64,000 bases of DNA from Pseudomonas lactis (GCF_001439845.1 NZ_JYLO01000004.1:124001-188000), one strand, 5' to 3'; counted from the stretch's first letter, positions 8,596 to 17,170 are shown. A program made the numbers and translations. The notes: generated by a model from the letters alone, not told the origin.

Positions 8596-9588
8596 TTAAA
8601 GGGGGGTGACTTGGCCGGGTTCAAATGCCGCATCGCTGCTGCCGATACCGTTGATCAACGGCGCGCCGAATTCAGCCTGGCTGATCTCGAACACATCGCC
8701 CGGCTGGGTACGTATACCGTCGGCGAATGACAAGGTGGCGGTGCCGAAGAAGTGAATGTGCACATCGCCCGGCTTGAGGAATTGGCTGTATTTGAAGTGG
8801 TGGTATTCGAGGTTTTCCAGGCTATGGCACATATTGGCCTCGCCACTGAGGAATTCGTTCTGCCAGATCACCTCGCCGTTGCGCAGGATGCGGCTGGTGC
8901 CCGCCAAGTGCTGGGGCAGTTCGCCCACGCGCAGCTCCGGGCCATAGCTGCAACTGCGCAGCTTGGAATGGGCCAGGTACAGGTAGTTCTTGCGCTCCAT
9001 CACATGGTCGGAGAACTCGTTGCCCACCGCGAAACCCAGGCGATAGGGTTTACGGTCATACCCGATCACATAGAGGCCGCCGATTTCCGGTTCTTCGCCG
9101 GCGTCTTCGGCGAACGGCGGCACCGGGAACGCCTGGCCCGGGCGCACGACGATGCTGCCATCGCCTTTGTAGAACCACTCCGGTTGCACACCGGCCTGGC
9201 CGGCGCCTGGTTTGCCGCCCTCCACGCCCCATTTGAAGATGCGCATGGTGTCGGTCATCGCGCTGTCGTCGCCGGCCTGCTGGTGCATCTTGTCGCGGGC
9301 CGAGGCACTGCCCAGGTGGGTGAGGCCGGTGCCGCTGATCAGCATGTGTGCTGGGTCCGGGTGGTCTAGCGGTGGCAGGATCTTGTGGTGCGCCAACAAG
9401 GCGGCGTAGTCATGGCTGGCGCCCAGGCCGAGGGCCTCTACCTGTTGCTGCAACTTGCCGCCGCCGTCGATGGCGGCCAGCGCCAGTTCACGCACGCTGT
9501 GGGCGCCGCGCACTTCGCGCACTTGGTTGCCTTCTACCACGCCGACGCGGCGCTCACCGTTGCTCAACTCGAACTGAACTAAACGCAT
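8596..9588 (-). CDS. AraD1-family (fumarylacetoacetate hydrolase fold) 2-keto-3-deoxy-sugar-acid dehydratase
   Basis: The protein has 330 residues. The N-terminus MRLVQFELSNGERRVGVVEG and the metal-binding FAH-fold region (EDAGEEPEIGGLYVIG, GNEFSDHVMERKNYLY, GDVFEISQAEFGAPLING) are typical of the AraD1 group. These enzymes dehydrate 2-keto-3-deoxy-pentonates to 2-oxoglutarate semialdehyde. Its place between the aldehyde dehydrogenase and the transporter, in an island with a pentonate dehydratase, fits that role. I use the ATG at 9588, preceded by AGGAGAACCCGC. A 12-codon upstream extension lacks a ribosome site. The exact stereoisomer is inferred from AraFGH. Confidence 0.88.
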   Translation of the reverse strand: MRLVQFELSNGERRVGVVEGNQVREVRGAHSVRELALAAIDGGGKLQQQVEALGLGASHDYAALLAHHKILPPLDHPDPAHMLISGTGLTHLGSASARDKMHQQAGDDSAMTDTMRIFKWGVEGGKPGAGQAGVQPEWFYKGDGSIVVRPGQAFPVPPFAEDAGEEPEIGGLYVIGYDRKPYRLGFAVGNEFSDHVMERKNYLYLAHSKLRSCSYGPELRVGELPQHLAGTSRILRNGEVIWQNEFLSGEANMCHSLENLEYHHFKYSQFLKPGDVHIHFFGTATLSFADGIRTQPGDVFEISQAEFGAPLINGIGSSDAAFEPGQVTPL

Positions 9589-9604
9589 GCGGGTTCTCCT
9601 GGAT

Positions 9605-10927
9605 TTAAGTGCGTGTGGCGCCACGGGCGCTGGCGGCGAATTGGTCGGCGGGCAGCACGTGCTTGCGCTCCAACAAGCGGTAGACCACGAGGGTCAGCAG
9701 CAAGCCGAACACCATCACACCGGATAAGAAATACAAGCCTGAGGCCAGGTTGCCGGTGTACTCCTTGAGCGCACCGATCACGAACGGGCCGATATAGCCG
9801 CCGAGGTTGCCCACCGAGTTGATCAAGGCAATACCGGCCGCCGCGCTGGCGCCGGCAAAGAAGCGCCCCGGCAGGGTCCAGAACACGGCGGTGCAGGAAA
9901 ACATTGCAAACGCCGCCAGGCACAGCGCGGCCATTTGCAGCACCGGCACGGTGAGCCAGGCGCTGCAGAACAGGCCGATGGCGCCCAGTACATACAGCAC
10001 GGCGAGATGGCCATAACGGTCGTTCAAGCGGTCGGAACTGCGCGGAATGATCAACAGGCCGATGATGCCGAAGATGTACGGCACGGCGGAGATGAAGCCG
10101 GTGGTGAGGTCGCTGCCGCCAAACTGTTTGATCAGGGTCGGCAGCCACAGGCCGAGGCCGTAGATGCTCAAGGTCACCGGCAGGTAGAACAGCGCCAGCA
10201 GCAACACGCGCTTGTCCTTGAGCGCATGCAAGGGGTTGCCGTGGCGCGTCTGGCCGTAGGCCTGCAGGTCTTTGTGCAGCTCGCCGGTGAGCCAGGCTTT
10301 TTCTTCCTCGCTCATCCAGTTGACCTTTTGGGGGCCGTCCGGCAGGTAACGCAGCACCGGCCAGGTCAGCAGGATCGCCGGGGTGCCGATCACGATAAAC
10401 AGCCACTGCCAGCCATGCAGGCCGAGGATGCCGTCCATGCCGAGCAGACCGCCGGACACGGGGCCTGTGATCATCATTGCAATCGGTTGGGAGAGGATGA
10501 ACAGCCCGAGGATCTTGCCGCGATGGCGCACCGGGAACCATTGGGTGATGTAGTACAGCACGCCGGGAAAGAACCCCGCCTCCGCCGCGCCCAGCAGAAA
10601 GCGCATCACATAGAAGCTGTGCGGCCCCTGCACGAACGCCATGCCAATGGTGATGGCGCCCCAGGTGATCATGATGCGCGCAAACCAGCGCCGTGCGCCG
10701 AAGCGGTCGAGCATCAGGTTGCTAGGAATTTCGAACAGGAAATAGCCAATGAAGAACAACCCGGCACCGAGGCCATAGGCGGCGTCACCGATGCCCACGT
10801 CAGCGCCCATGTGCAGCTTGGCGAAGCCCACGGCGGAACGGTCCACGTAGGCGATCAGGTACAGCAGGATCAGGAAGGGAATCAGTTTCAGCGTGATGCG
10901 CCGAATAAGCCGCAGTTCCTGGCTCAT
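9605..10927 (-). CDS. MFS transporter, anion:cation symporter type (probable sugar-acid uptake)
   Basis: The protein has 440 residues with about twelve hydrophobic segments in two halves and a central cytoplasmic loop (WMSEEEKAWLTGELHKD). The N-terminus RRITLKLIPFLILLYLIAYVDRSAVGFAKL, cited here by its key residues R, P, D and R, and FEIPSNLMLDRFGARRW belong to the ACS subfamily, whose members import galactonate, glucarate, tartrate or phthalate-like anions. It is probably the promoter-proximal gene of the minus-strand arabinose operon and diverges from the dehydratase. Uptake of L-arabonate or a related aldonate is inferred. Confidence 0.85.
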   Translation of the reverse strand: MSQELRLIRRITLKLIPFLILLYLIAYVDRSAVGFAKLHMGADVGIGDAAYGLGAGLFFIGYFLFEIPSNLMLDRFGARRWFARIMITWGAITIGMAFVQGPHSFYVMRFLLGAAEAGFFPGVLYYITQWFPVRHRGKILGLFILSQPIAMMITGPVSGGLLGMDGILGLHGWQWLFIVIGTPAILLTWPVLRYLPDGPQKVNWMSEEEKAWLTGELHKDLQAYGQTRHGNPLHALKDKRVLLLALFYLPVTLSIYGLGLWLPTLIKQFGGSDLTTGFISAVPYIFGIIGLLIIPRSSDRLNDRYGHLAVLYVLGAIGLFCSAWLTVPVLQMAALCLAAFAMFSCTAVFWTLPGRFFAGASAAAGIALINSVGNLGGYIGPFVIGALKEYTGNLASGLYFLSGVMVFGLLLTLVVYRLLERKHVLPADQFAASARGATRT

Positions 10928-11018
10928 GGGGTCGATCTCCGATTGTTGTTTTTATAGAAGCTCGGGGGACGCCTCTGACGAAATCCGCCAGGGCCATACC
11001 TCAGTTAGGATCGACTAT

Positions 11019-11031
11019 ATAGTATGACTAT
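11019..11031 (+). promoter_or_regulatory. Candidate GntR operator, site 1
   Basis: ATAGTATGACTAT lies between the divergent MFS and dehydratase genes. Its core GTATGACTAT reappears inverted at 11093-11105, with centres 74 bp apart, close to seven helical turns. The GntR/FCD protein encoded after the dehydratase is the natural candidate to bind both sites. Confidence 0.6.
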
Positions 11032-11092
11032 TTGCAAAACAACACTTCCAAAGCGGCGATTTTGCGCTTATGTTTAAGCACGCATAGAACAT

Positions 11093-11105
11093 ATAGTCAT
11101 ACAAT
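11093..11105 (-). promoter_or_regulatory. Candidate GntR operator, site 2
   Basis: On the minus strand this reads ATTGTATGACTAT, sharing eleven of thirteen bases with site 1, including all of GTATGACTAT. It ends 13 bp before the dehydratase ATG, where a bound repressor would block transcription or initiation. It also argues against translation starting further upstream. Confidence 0.6.
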
Positions 11106-11118
11106 AAGAGAATCGATC

Positions 11119-12855
11119 ATGCCTGACAAAAAGCCCGGCCTACGCTCTGCCCAGTGGTTCGGTACCGCCGACAAGAACGGTTTCATGTACCGCAGCTGGA
11201 TGAAGAACCAAGGCATTGCCGACCATCAGTTCCATGGCAAACCGATCATCGGTATCTGCAACACCTGGTCGGAGCTCACGCCGTGCAACGCGCACTTCCG
11301 CCAGATCGCCGAGCACGTCAAGCGTGGCGTGATCGAGGCCGGTGGCTTCCCGGTGGAGTTCCCGGTGTTCTCCAACGGCGAATCCAACCTGCGCCCTACT
11401 GCGATGCTCACTCGCAACCTGGCGAGCATGGACGTGGAAGAAGCGATTCGCGGCAACCCGATTGATGGCGTGGTACTGCTCACCGGCTGTGACAAGACCA
11501 CCCCCGCGCTGCTGATGGGCGCGGCCAGTTGTGACGTGCCGGCCATCGTGGTCACCGGCGGGCCGATGCTCAACGGCAAGCACAAGGGCCAGGACATCGG
11601 CTCGGGAACAGTGGTGTGGCAGCTCAGCGAACAGGTCAAGGCCGGCACCATCACCCTGGATGACTTCCTCGCGGCCGAGGGCGGCATGTCGCGTTCGGCG
11701 GGCACCTGCAACACCATGGGCACGGCTTCTACCATGGCGTGCATGGCCGAAGCACTGGGTACTTCCCTGCCCCACAACGCGGCGATTCCGGCCGTGGATG
11801 CGCGTCGCTATGTACTGGCGCACATGTCGGGCATGCGCGCCGTGGAGATGGTGCGTGAAGACTTGAAGCTGTCGAAGATCCTTACCAAGGAGGCGTTCGA
11901 AAACGCTATCCGCGTGAACGCAGCCATCGGCGGCTCGACCAACGCGGTGATCCACTTAAAAGCCATCGCCGGGCGCATCGGCGTCGAACTCGACCTGGAT
12001 GACTGGACCCGCATCGGCCGCGGCATGCCGACCATCGTCGATCTGCAGCCCTCCGGACGCTTTCTGATGGAGGAGTTTTACTACGCCGGTGGCCTGCCCG
12101 CCGTGCTGCGCCGCCTGGGTGAAGCCAACCTGATCCCGCACCCCAACGCCTTGACCGTCAACGGCAAGTCCCTGGGCGAGAACACCAAGGATTCACCGAT
12201 CTACGGCCAGGACGAAGTGATCCGCACCCTGGACAACCCGATCCGCGCCGACGGCGGCATCTGCGTGCTGCGTGGCAACCTCGCGCCCCTGGGCGCGGTG
12301 CTCAAGCCTTCGGCCGCGAGCCCCGAACTGATGCAGCACCGTGGCCGCGCCGTGGTGTTCGAGAACTTCGACATGTACAAGGCACGCATCAACGACCCGG
12401 AGCTGGACGTGGATGCCAACTCGATCCTGGTCATGAAAAACTGCGGCCCCAAGGGTTACCCCGGCATGGCCGAAGTCGGCAACATGGGCTTGCCGGCCAA
12501 GCTGCTGGCCCAGGGTGTGACGGACATGGTGCGCATTTCCGATGCGCGCATGAGCGGCACCGCCTACGGCACCGTAGTGTTGCACGTGGCCCCGGAAGCC
12601 GCAGCCGGCGGGCCGTTGGCGACAGTGAAGGAAGGTGATTGGATCGAACTCGATTGCGCCAATGGTCGCCTGCACCTGGACATTCCAGATGCCGAGCTGG
12701 CAGCGCGCATGGCCGACCTGCCGCCCGCGCAGAACCTCATCGTCGGCGGCTATCGCCAGCTGTACATCGACCATGTGCTGCAGGCCGACCAAGGCTGCGA
12801 CTTTGACTTCCTGGTGGGCTGTCGCGGGGCGGAAGTCCCACGGCATTCCCACTAA
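11119..12855 (+). CDS. IlvD/EDD-family L-arabonate (pentonate) dehydratase
   Basis: The protein has 578 residues. Three cysteines, C56 (SELTPCN), C124 (LLTGCDKTTPA) and C197 (SRSAGTCNTMG), sit 68 and 73 residues apart, matching the spacing of [2Fe-2S] ligands in sugar-acid dehydratases of this superfamily. MRISDARMSGTAYG and the C-terminal VPRHSH also fit. It dehydrates L-arabonate to 2-keto-3-deoxy-L-arabonate in the cytoplasm. The start at 11119 (MPDKKPGLRSAQWFG) matches relatives in length and leaves the upstream operators outside the coding region, although the frame is open back to 11032. The related dihydroxy-acid dehydratase of branched-chain amino acid synthesis is less likely in this context. 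Confidence 0.9.
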   Translation: MPDKKPGLRSAQWFGTADKNGFMYRSWMKNQGIADHQFHGKPIIGICNTWSELTPCNAHFRQIAEHVKRGVIEAGGFPVEFPVFSNGESNLRPTAMLTRNLASMDVEEAIRGNPIDGVVLLTGCDKTTPALLMGAASCDVPAIVVTGGPMLNGKHKGQDIGSGTVVWQLSEQVKAGTITLDDFLAAEGGMSRSAGTCNTMGTASTMACMAEALGTSLPHNAAIPAVDARRYVLAHMSGMRAVEMVREDLKLSKILTKEAFENAIRVNAAIGGSTNAVIHLKAIAGRIGVELDLDDWTRIGRGMPTIVDLQPSGRFLMEEFYYAGGLPAVLRRLGEANLIPHPNALTVNGKSLGENTKDSPIYGQDEVIRTLDNPIRADGGICVLRGNLAPLGAVLKPSAASPELMQHRGRAVVFENFDMYKARINDPELDVDANSILVMKNCGPKGYPGMAEVGNMGLPAKLLAQGVTDMVRISDARMSGTAYGTVVLHVAPEAAAGGPLATVKEGDWIELDCANGRLHLDIPDAELAARMADLPPAQNLIVGGYRQLYIDHVLQADQGCDFDFLVGCRGAEVPRHSH

Positions 12856-12903
12856 TTGGGATGCTATGATGCGGCGAATCTAAGCCAGAGCCTCCCCGTC
12901 GTT

Positions 12904-13626
12904 ATGGATCACCAGCCGCCCAAGCCGCGCAAGAGCCAGCATGCCCAGATCGTTCAGGACTTGGGCATGCACATCGTTTCCGGTCGCTTCAAGCCCGAGG
13001 AACGGTTGCCCATGGAAGCCACGCTGTGCGAGGAATACCAGGTCAGCCGCTCGGTATTGCGCGAAGCCACGCGAGTGCTCAGCGCCAAGGGCCTGGTGTA
13101 TTCCAAGCCACGGGTGGGCGCGGTGGTGCGGCCACGCTTGAAATGGCACCTGCTCGACCCGGACGTGCTGTCCTGGTTGATGCAGTCCACGCCCCACAGC
13201 GAGTTCTTCAACACCCTGGCCGGGGTGCGCCGCATCCTCGAACCGGAAATCGCCGCCATGGCCGCGACCACCGCCACCGATGAAGACATCGCCACCATCG
13301 AACACGCCTACCAGGGCATGGAAACCGCCAAGACCCACGAGGAACTGTTGCAGGCCGACCTGGACTTCCACCGCGCGATTGCCGACGCCACCCGCAACGA
13401 CCTGCTCGCCTATATGTGCAACATGCTCTCGTTGCCGTTGCGCGAGTCGATCAACATCACCAACCGCCGCCCGGACATTCAGGGCCTGAGTCTGCCGCGG
13501 CACAAGGCGATCCTCACGGCGATCCAGAACCGCGATGCCCTGGGCGCACGGCATGCGTCGCTGGTGCAACTGGATGACACCCGGGTGGCGCTGGACACGG
13601 TGATGAATGTGTTGACGCCGTTGTGA
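12904..13626 (+). CDS. GntR/FadR-type transcriptional regulator with FCD domain (arabinose island)
   Basis: The protein has 240 residues. The winged helix-turn-helix occupies about residues 10-75 (GRFKPEERLPMEATLCEEY, VSRSVLREATRVLSAKGL). The all-helical FCD effector domain follows, with putative metal or ligand residues in DLDFHRAIADATRND and in the C-terminal histidines of SLPRHKAI and GARHASLV. Regulators of this class usually repress sugar-acid genes and release DNA on binding the pathway intermediate. It lies 48 bp after the dehydratase, probably in the same transcript. The start is uncertain: no strong ribosome site is visible, and the frame is open to 12856. Confidence 0.85.
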   Translation: MDHQPPKPRKSQHAQIVQDLGMHIVSGRFKPEERLPMEATLCEEYQVSRSVLREATRVLSAKGLVYSKPRVGAVVRPRLKWHLLDPDVLSWLMQSTPHSEFFNTLAGVRRILEPEIAAMAATTATDEDIATIEHAYQGMETAKTHEELLQADLDFHRAIADATRNDLLAYMCNMLSLPLRESINITNRRPDIQGLSLPRHKAILTAIQNRDALGARHASLVQLDDTRVALDTVMNVLTPL

Positions 13627-13633
13627 GCCCGCG

Positions 13634-14233
13634 TCATTCCTGACTGTTATTGTTGGCTCTGGGGCAGGTGTTATCGCCCTCTTTTTTCAGCGCCAGGACG
13701 GCCTGGCGCTCGGACAGCAAGTGAGTGATGGCGCCGCCGATCGCCGCGGAAATCAATGCCAAGGCCTCTTTAGGCAGATTGATCGCCGCCCAGGTCAACC
13801 CGCCGATCAGCAGAATGACAAACAGGATATTGAACCGTGACACCCCGAGTTTTATCGAGCGGACGATATCGGACGTGTCCTGCATTTTTTCGAAGCGTTT
13901 TAGGTCTTCGAACTTGCGCACCGATTCCAGGGTTTCCAGGTAATGGGTTTCGGCCCGCTTGAGTTTCTTGATGACATCGGCTTCGAGCATGACCTCCTCT
14001 ATCTCGATCCTGACCAGGCTGATATTGGCGCCTGGGCGGCCAAGAATTTCCGAACTCAGCGAACTTTCGGCCAGCTCGGCCAGCAGATAGGTATAGGAGG
14101 TTTCGCTGATCTCCTTGGCATATTTTTGCAAAGCTGATGTGTAGCACTTGGTGGCATATCGGGTGAACAGACGCTCGGCATCGTTAGTCTTTTTGATCAG
14201 TTCTTCAACTTCGTCGATCAGTTCCCGTTCCAT
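13634..14233 (-). CDS. Hypothetical membrane protein with coiled-coil and two C-terminal helices
   Basis: I do not recognise this 199-residue protein. The first 130 residues are charged and helical (MERELIDEVEELIKKTNDAERLF, key acidic and lysine residues in heptad-like spacing; later KKLKRAETHYLETLESVRKFEDLKRF as two blocks). Two hydrophobic stretches follow, around residues 137-155 (FNILFVILLIGGLTW) and 160-175 (ALISAAIGGAITHLL), then a short polar tail. This suggests a bitopic hairpin anchored in the inner membrane with a long cytoplasmic coiled coil. It converges on the GntR gene with a 7 bp gap. Codon use is slightly AT-richer than in neighbours. Confidence 0.6.
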   Translation of the reverse strand: MERELIDEVEELIKKTNDAERLFTRYATKCYTSALQKYAKEISETSYTYLLAELAESSLSSEILGRPGANISLVRIEIEEVMLEADVIKKLKRAETHYLETLESVRKFEDLKRFEKMQDTSDIVRSIKLGVSRFNILFVILLIGGLTWAAINLPKEALALISAAIGGAITHLLSERQAVLALKKEGDNTCPRANNNSQE

Positions 14234-14428
14234 TTTTAATATCCCTATTAAGCGTGGCTTCGAAAAGCAATGAGCGCCGACCGCTGCGCTGGCACGTTAG
14301 GGGCAAACATCCCTCGATCAAGGGCCAGTGTCTACTGTCAAACCTGACAGGTGAATAGGAGGCAGGGCCCCTTGCTCCCGTGACGGCCTACGGTCAGCGC
14401 CTATCTACCTGGCGCTCCCAAGATCCAA
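14234..14428. other. Intergenic stretch without recognisable feature
   Basis: This stretch precedes the membrane-protein gene and presumably carries its promoter, but no convincing promoter, operator or small gene could be identified. The structured repeat begins directly after it, and 14815-14898 beyond the repeat holds only a decayed GCAGGCAAGCCAGCTTCCAC half-REP near 14861. Confidence 0.5.
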
Positions 14429-14814
14429 ATGTGGGAGCTGGCTTGCCTGCGAAGGCGGCCTGACAGTCAACACAGTTGGACCGTGTACATATCCATTCCT
14501 GCGGTAACGGCCACTAAGGGTTCCGCCCTGACGGCGGCTCACTTTTGAAAAGCCGGAATGCCGGCCCAGACAAAAGTAAGCAAAACGCTCTTGCCCCACC
14601 ACTCGGCACCTCGCCTAGGCTCGGTGTGCCCGTAATCCGCCAGTGATTTGGGGGGCCGCCGCCACGCGCCATCCATGGCGCGGGGCGGCTAAACCGGCAT
14701 CCCTGCCGGTTTACCCCCCAAATCACTGTCGAATTCCGGCCAGCGTGGTTTGACGGGGCGCTTAAGATCAAGATCAAAAGCAGATCAAGAGCGACTCGCT
14801 TCGCATCGTGGTTA
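14429..14814 (+). repeat. Structured intergenic repeat, copy 1
   Basis: About 385 bp related to 36525-36896 (direct) and 54647-55025 (inverted). It starts with a half-REP (GTGGGAGCTGGCTTGCCTGC), then blocks CCATTCCTGCGGTAACGGCC and CTCTTGCCCCACCACTCGGC, then a long inverted repeat at 14641-14728 (CAGTGATTTGGGGGG pairing with CCCCCCAAATCACTG) enclosing two inner hairpins, one centred on the CGCGCCAT-CC-ATGGCGCG region and one AAACCGGCA-TCCC-TGCCGGTTT. It ends with AGATCAA-rich sequence. Open frames inside it exist in all copies only because the DNA is repeated. Large intergenic repeat families are known from P. fluorescens genomes; I cannot name this one. Confidence 0.85.
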
Positions 14815-14898
14815 CCGTCCGCTGCTACAGTCCACTAAGTTGTGTAGATACCTATGGTCATCGCAGGCAAGCCAGCTTCCACATATCGACGCTGTTCA

Positions 14899-17028
14899 TC
14901 ACAGGGTGTAGGCGATGCCCACCTGCACAGTGCGCGGTGCTCCGGGGTAGGCGTAGATATTGCCGAACGCGCCTTCTTCATACTCGCGGTTGAACAGGTT
15001 TTTCACATCCAGGTTCAAGCGCACATGCTCATTGACCTTGTAGTAGCCGAGCAAGTCGACCACGGTATAAGCGTCCATGGAGAATGCCGTGTTAGCAGTC
15101 TGGCCGGCGCGCTGGTCGACGTACTTGCCGCCGACGCCCAGGCCCAGGCCTTTGAGCGCGCCGTCCTGGAACTCGTAGACGTTAAGCAGGCTGAAGCTGT
15201 TGCGCGGGATGTTCATCAAGCGTGTGCCGGAGCGCAACGTGTTATCACGGGTAACTTCCGCATCTACGTAAGCGTAGCCGCCGATCACGCGCCATTCGGG
15301 CGTGAGGTTGCCTGCCACATTGAGGTCGAAGCCCCGACTGCGCACCTGGCCAGCCGCGACACTGAAGGTATTGTCCACGGGATCAGTGGTCAGCACGTTC
15401 TTCTTCTCGATCTGATAGATCGCCGCATCAACGCTCAACTGCCGATCCAGCGCCTCCCACTTGATGCCCATCTCGTAAGACTTGCCCTTCTCCGGCGCAA
15501 AACCACCGCCTTCGCGGCTGGCGCCAGTGTTGGGCTTGAACGAACGCGCAGCATCGGCATAGACCGCGACGGTGTCGGTGAGGTCGTAGATCACACCCAC
15601 GCGTGGGGTGACGGCGTTGTCGGCGGCCTGCCAGCTTTTACCTACATAGTTCTGGTAATCATGCTCGAAACGCTCGAATCGGGCACCGGCCAGCACTTTC
15701 AGACGTTCAGTGAGAGCAACCTGGTCCTGTACAAAAGCGGCGTAGGTCTTGAGGTTTTCTTTGTCGTGGGTCGGCGTACGGGTCAGTGCCGGACGGGGTT
15801 GACCGTACACCGGGTCAAAGATGTCAATTGGATAGGTGCCCGCTGCGGCGCTGGAACGCTGGATAATTGACTTGTAGTCGTAGTCCTCGTACTCGATACC
15901 GGTGAGCAAAGTGTGATCGAAGCCGCCAGTGGAGAAGTGCCCGGTCAAGTTGAGCTGGTAGTCCTTGTCGGTCCATTCCAACTTGCGGTAGTTGAAGTTG
16001 CGTTGCAGGGTGCGGCCGTCAGTGCCTAGGCTGCCCGGCCCGTTGGCTTCGATGGCATTGCCTTTCAAACTGCCGTCCAACCACTGGAAACCGCCGCCCA
16101 GGGTCCAGTTGTCGCTCAGTGCATGCTCGAAACGCAACTGCGCCATGTTGTTGTCGTTGTGCAGCTTGCCAGCGTCCTTGTCGCCCCAGAAAGTGTCACG
16201 GGATGGCGTGCCGCGCTGGTTGGGGAAGCGCGTCAGGCCACGGTCCAGCGGGTGGTTGTTGCGCATGAAATCGCCTTCGAAGGTCACCTTGGTGTCATCG
16301 GTGGCCTGCCAGGTGATCACCGGCGTCACGCCGTAGCGTTCCGTCTCGACGTGATCGCGGAAGGTGTCGCCGCCCTCGCCCACCACGTTCAGGCGATAGG
16401 CCAGGCGGCCTTCTTCATCCAGCGGGCCGGAGGCATCCAGGGTGCCGCGCTTCATGCCCTGGTCATTGAGCTGGCTGCCCAGGGTGACGGTACGTTCAGC
16501 CAGCGGCTGCTTGGATACCACGTTGAAGGTACCGCCTGGATCGCCACGGCCGTAGAGCATGGTCGCGGGGCCGCGCAGCACTTCCAGACGCTCGATGGTG
16601 TTGGCGTCCGGCATGTTCGGATAACCGCGGTTGATCGGGAAACCGTTGCGGTAGAACTCACCGGTGGTGAAGCCGCGCACGGTAAAGGTGGTCAGGCCCT
16701 GGCCGCCAAAATTGTTGGCACGGCCCACCCCGCCCGCGTAATCGAGGGCATCCTGCAGGCGCGTTGCACCGAGGTCTTCGACCACGTCCTTGGACACTAC
16801 GCTGATGGACTGTGGAGTTTCATGAATGGCGGTGTCGGTGCGCGTCGCACTGGCTGAGCGTGTGGCGTGGTAGCCCTGCACGGGGCCTTGGGCCGACTCA
16901 AGGTCCGCAGTGGCGGTGACATTGGTCGCTTGCAGCTCAATACTGGCATTCTCGGCAGGCACCTGCTCTGCCCACGCGAAGGGGGAAAACGCCTGGAGCA
17001 CACAGATGGAAATCAGGGTACGACGCAT
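14899..17028 (-). CDS. TonB-dependent siderophore receptor (FhuA-like class, no signalling domain)
   Basis: An outer-membrane ferric-siderophore receptor of 709 residues. It has a signal peptide (MRRTLISICVLQAFSPFAWA), a plug domain (HETPQSISVVSKDVVEDLG, TFTVRGFTTGEFYRNGFP, ERLEVLRGPATMLYGRG) and a 22-strand barrel whose end includes LDVKNLFNREYEEGAFG. The plug begins soon after the signal peptide, so there is no STN domain for FecR signalling. The last residue is leucine where phenylalanine is usual. The start at 17028 gives a normal signal peptide, although the frame is open to 17094. A candidate Fur site lies about 85 bp upstream. The substrate is probably a hydroxamate, judged only from general resemblance. 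Confidence 0.88.
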   Translation of the reverse strand: MRRTLISICVLQAFSPFAWAEQVPAENASIELQATNVTATADLESAQGPVQGYHATRSASATRTDTAIHETPQSISVVSKDVVEDLGATRLQDALDYAGGVGRANNFGGQGLTTFTVRGFTTGEFYRNGFPINRGYPNMPDANTIERLEVLRGPATMLYGRGDPGGTFNVVSKQPLAERTVTLGSQLNDQGMKRGTLDASGPLDEEGRLAYRLNVVGEGGDTFRDHVETERYGVTPVITWQATDDTKVTFEGDFMRNNHPLDRGLTRFPNQRGTPSRDTFWGDKDAGKLHNDNNMAQLRFEHALSDNWTLGGGFQWLDGSLKGNAIEANGPGSLGTDGRTLQRNFNYRKLEWTDKDYQLNLTGHFSTGGFDHTLLTGIEYEDYDYKSIIQRSSAAAGTYPIDIFDPVYGQPRPALTRTPTHDKENLKTYAAFVQDQVALTERLKVLAGARFERFEHDYQNYVGKSWQAADNAVTPRVGVIYDLTDTVAVYADAARSFKPNTGASREGGGFAPEKGKSYEMGIKWEALDRQLSVDAAIYQIEKKNVLTTDPVDNTFSVAAGQVRSRGFDLNVAGNLTPEWRVIGGYAYVDAEVTRDNTLRSGTRLMNIPRNSFSLLNVYEFQDGALKGLGLGVGGKYVDQRAGQTANTAFSMDAYTVVDLLGYYKVNEHVRLNLDVKNLFNREYEEGAFGNIYAYPGAPRTVQVGIAYTL

Positions 17029-17111
17029 GGGTGTGGAACCTAGTGAATGAGCCAGATGGGACGGCAAACCTGCCAAGAATTCGCCGCGCATCATATATCA
17101 CGGCATTCTCG

Positions 17112-17136
17112 TTTGATATCGGTTCTCATTCGTTAT
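17112..17136 (-). promoter_or_regulatory. Candidate Fur box for the siderophore receptor
   Basis: On the minus strand the region contains AATGAGAACCGATATC followed by AAACGAGAATG, a degenerate form of the GATAATGATAATCATTATC-like Fur pattern with two GAGAA half-sites. Its place upstream of an iron receptor fits, but the match is imperfect. Confidence 0.45.
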
Positions 17137-17170
17137 TTTTCGCCGCGCAGGTCGGGAAAAACAACAGGCG

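Noticed and set aside
6474..8609. 711-codon open frame on the plus strand
   Set aside because: It is a shadow of the lactonase and semialdehyde dehydrogenase genes on the other strand, with an unnatural His- and Arg-rich composition.
8586..8633. N-terminal extension of the semialdehyde dehydrogenase to 8633
   Set aside because: The ATG at 8585 has a near-perfect ribosome site, and the extension overlaps the end of the upstream AraD1 gene with no supporting signal.
11032..11118. Upstream start of the IlvD/EDD dehydratase at 11032
   Set aside because: The segment contains the operator site at 11093 and does not resemble dehydratase N-termini. The ATG at 11119 gives the usual length.
14514..14777. 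87-residue minus-strand frame with SRPAPWMARGGGPP, repeated at 36634-36912 and partly at 54750-54875
   Set aside because: The apparent conservation is explained by the DNA repeat itself. The frame spans hairpin stems, has no ribosome site, and its ends differ between copies. Such frames are often annotated as hypothetical proteins in Pseudomonas.
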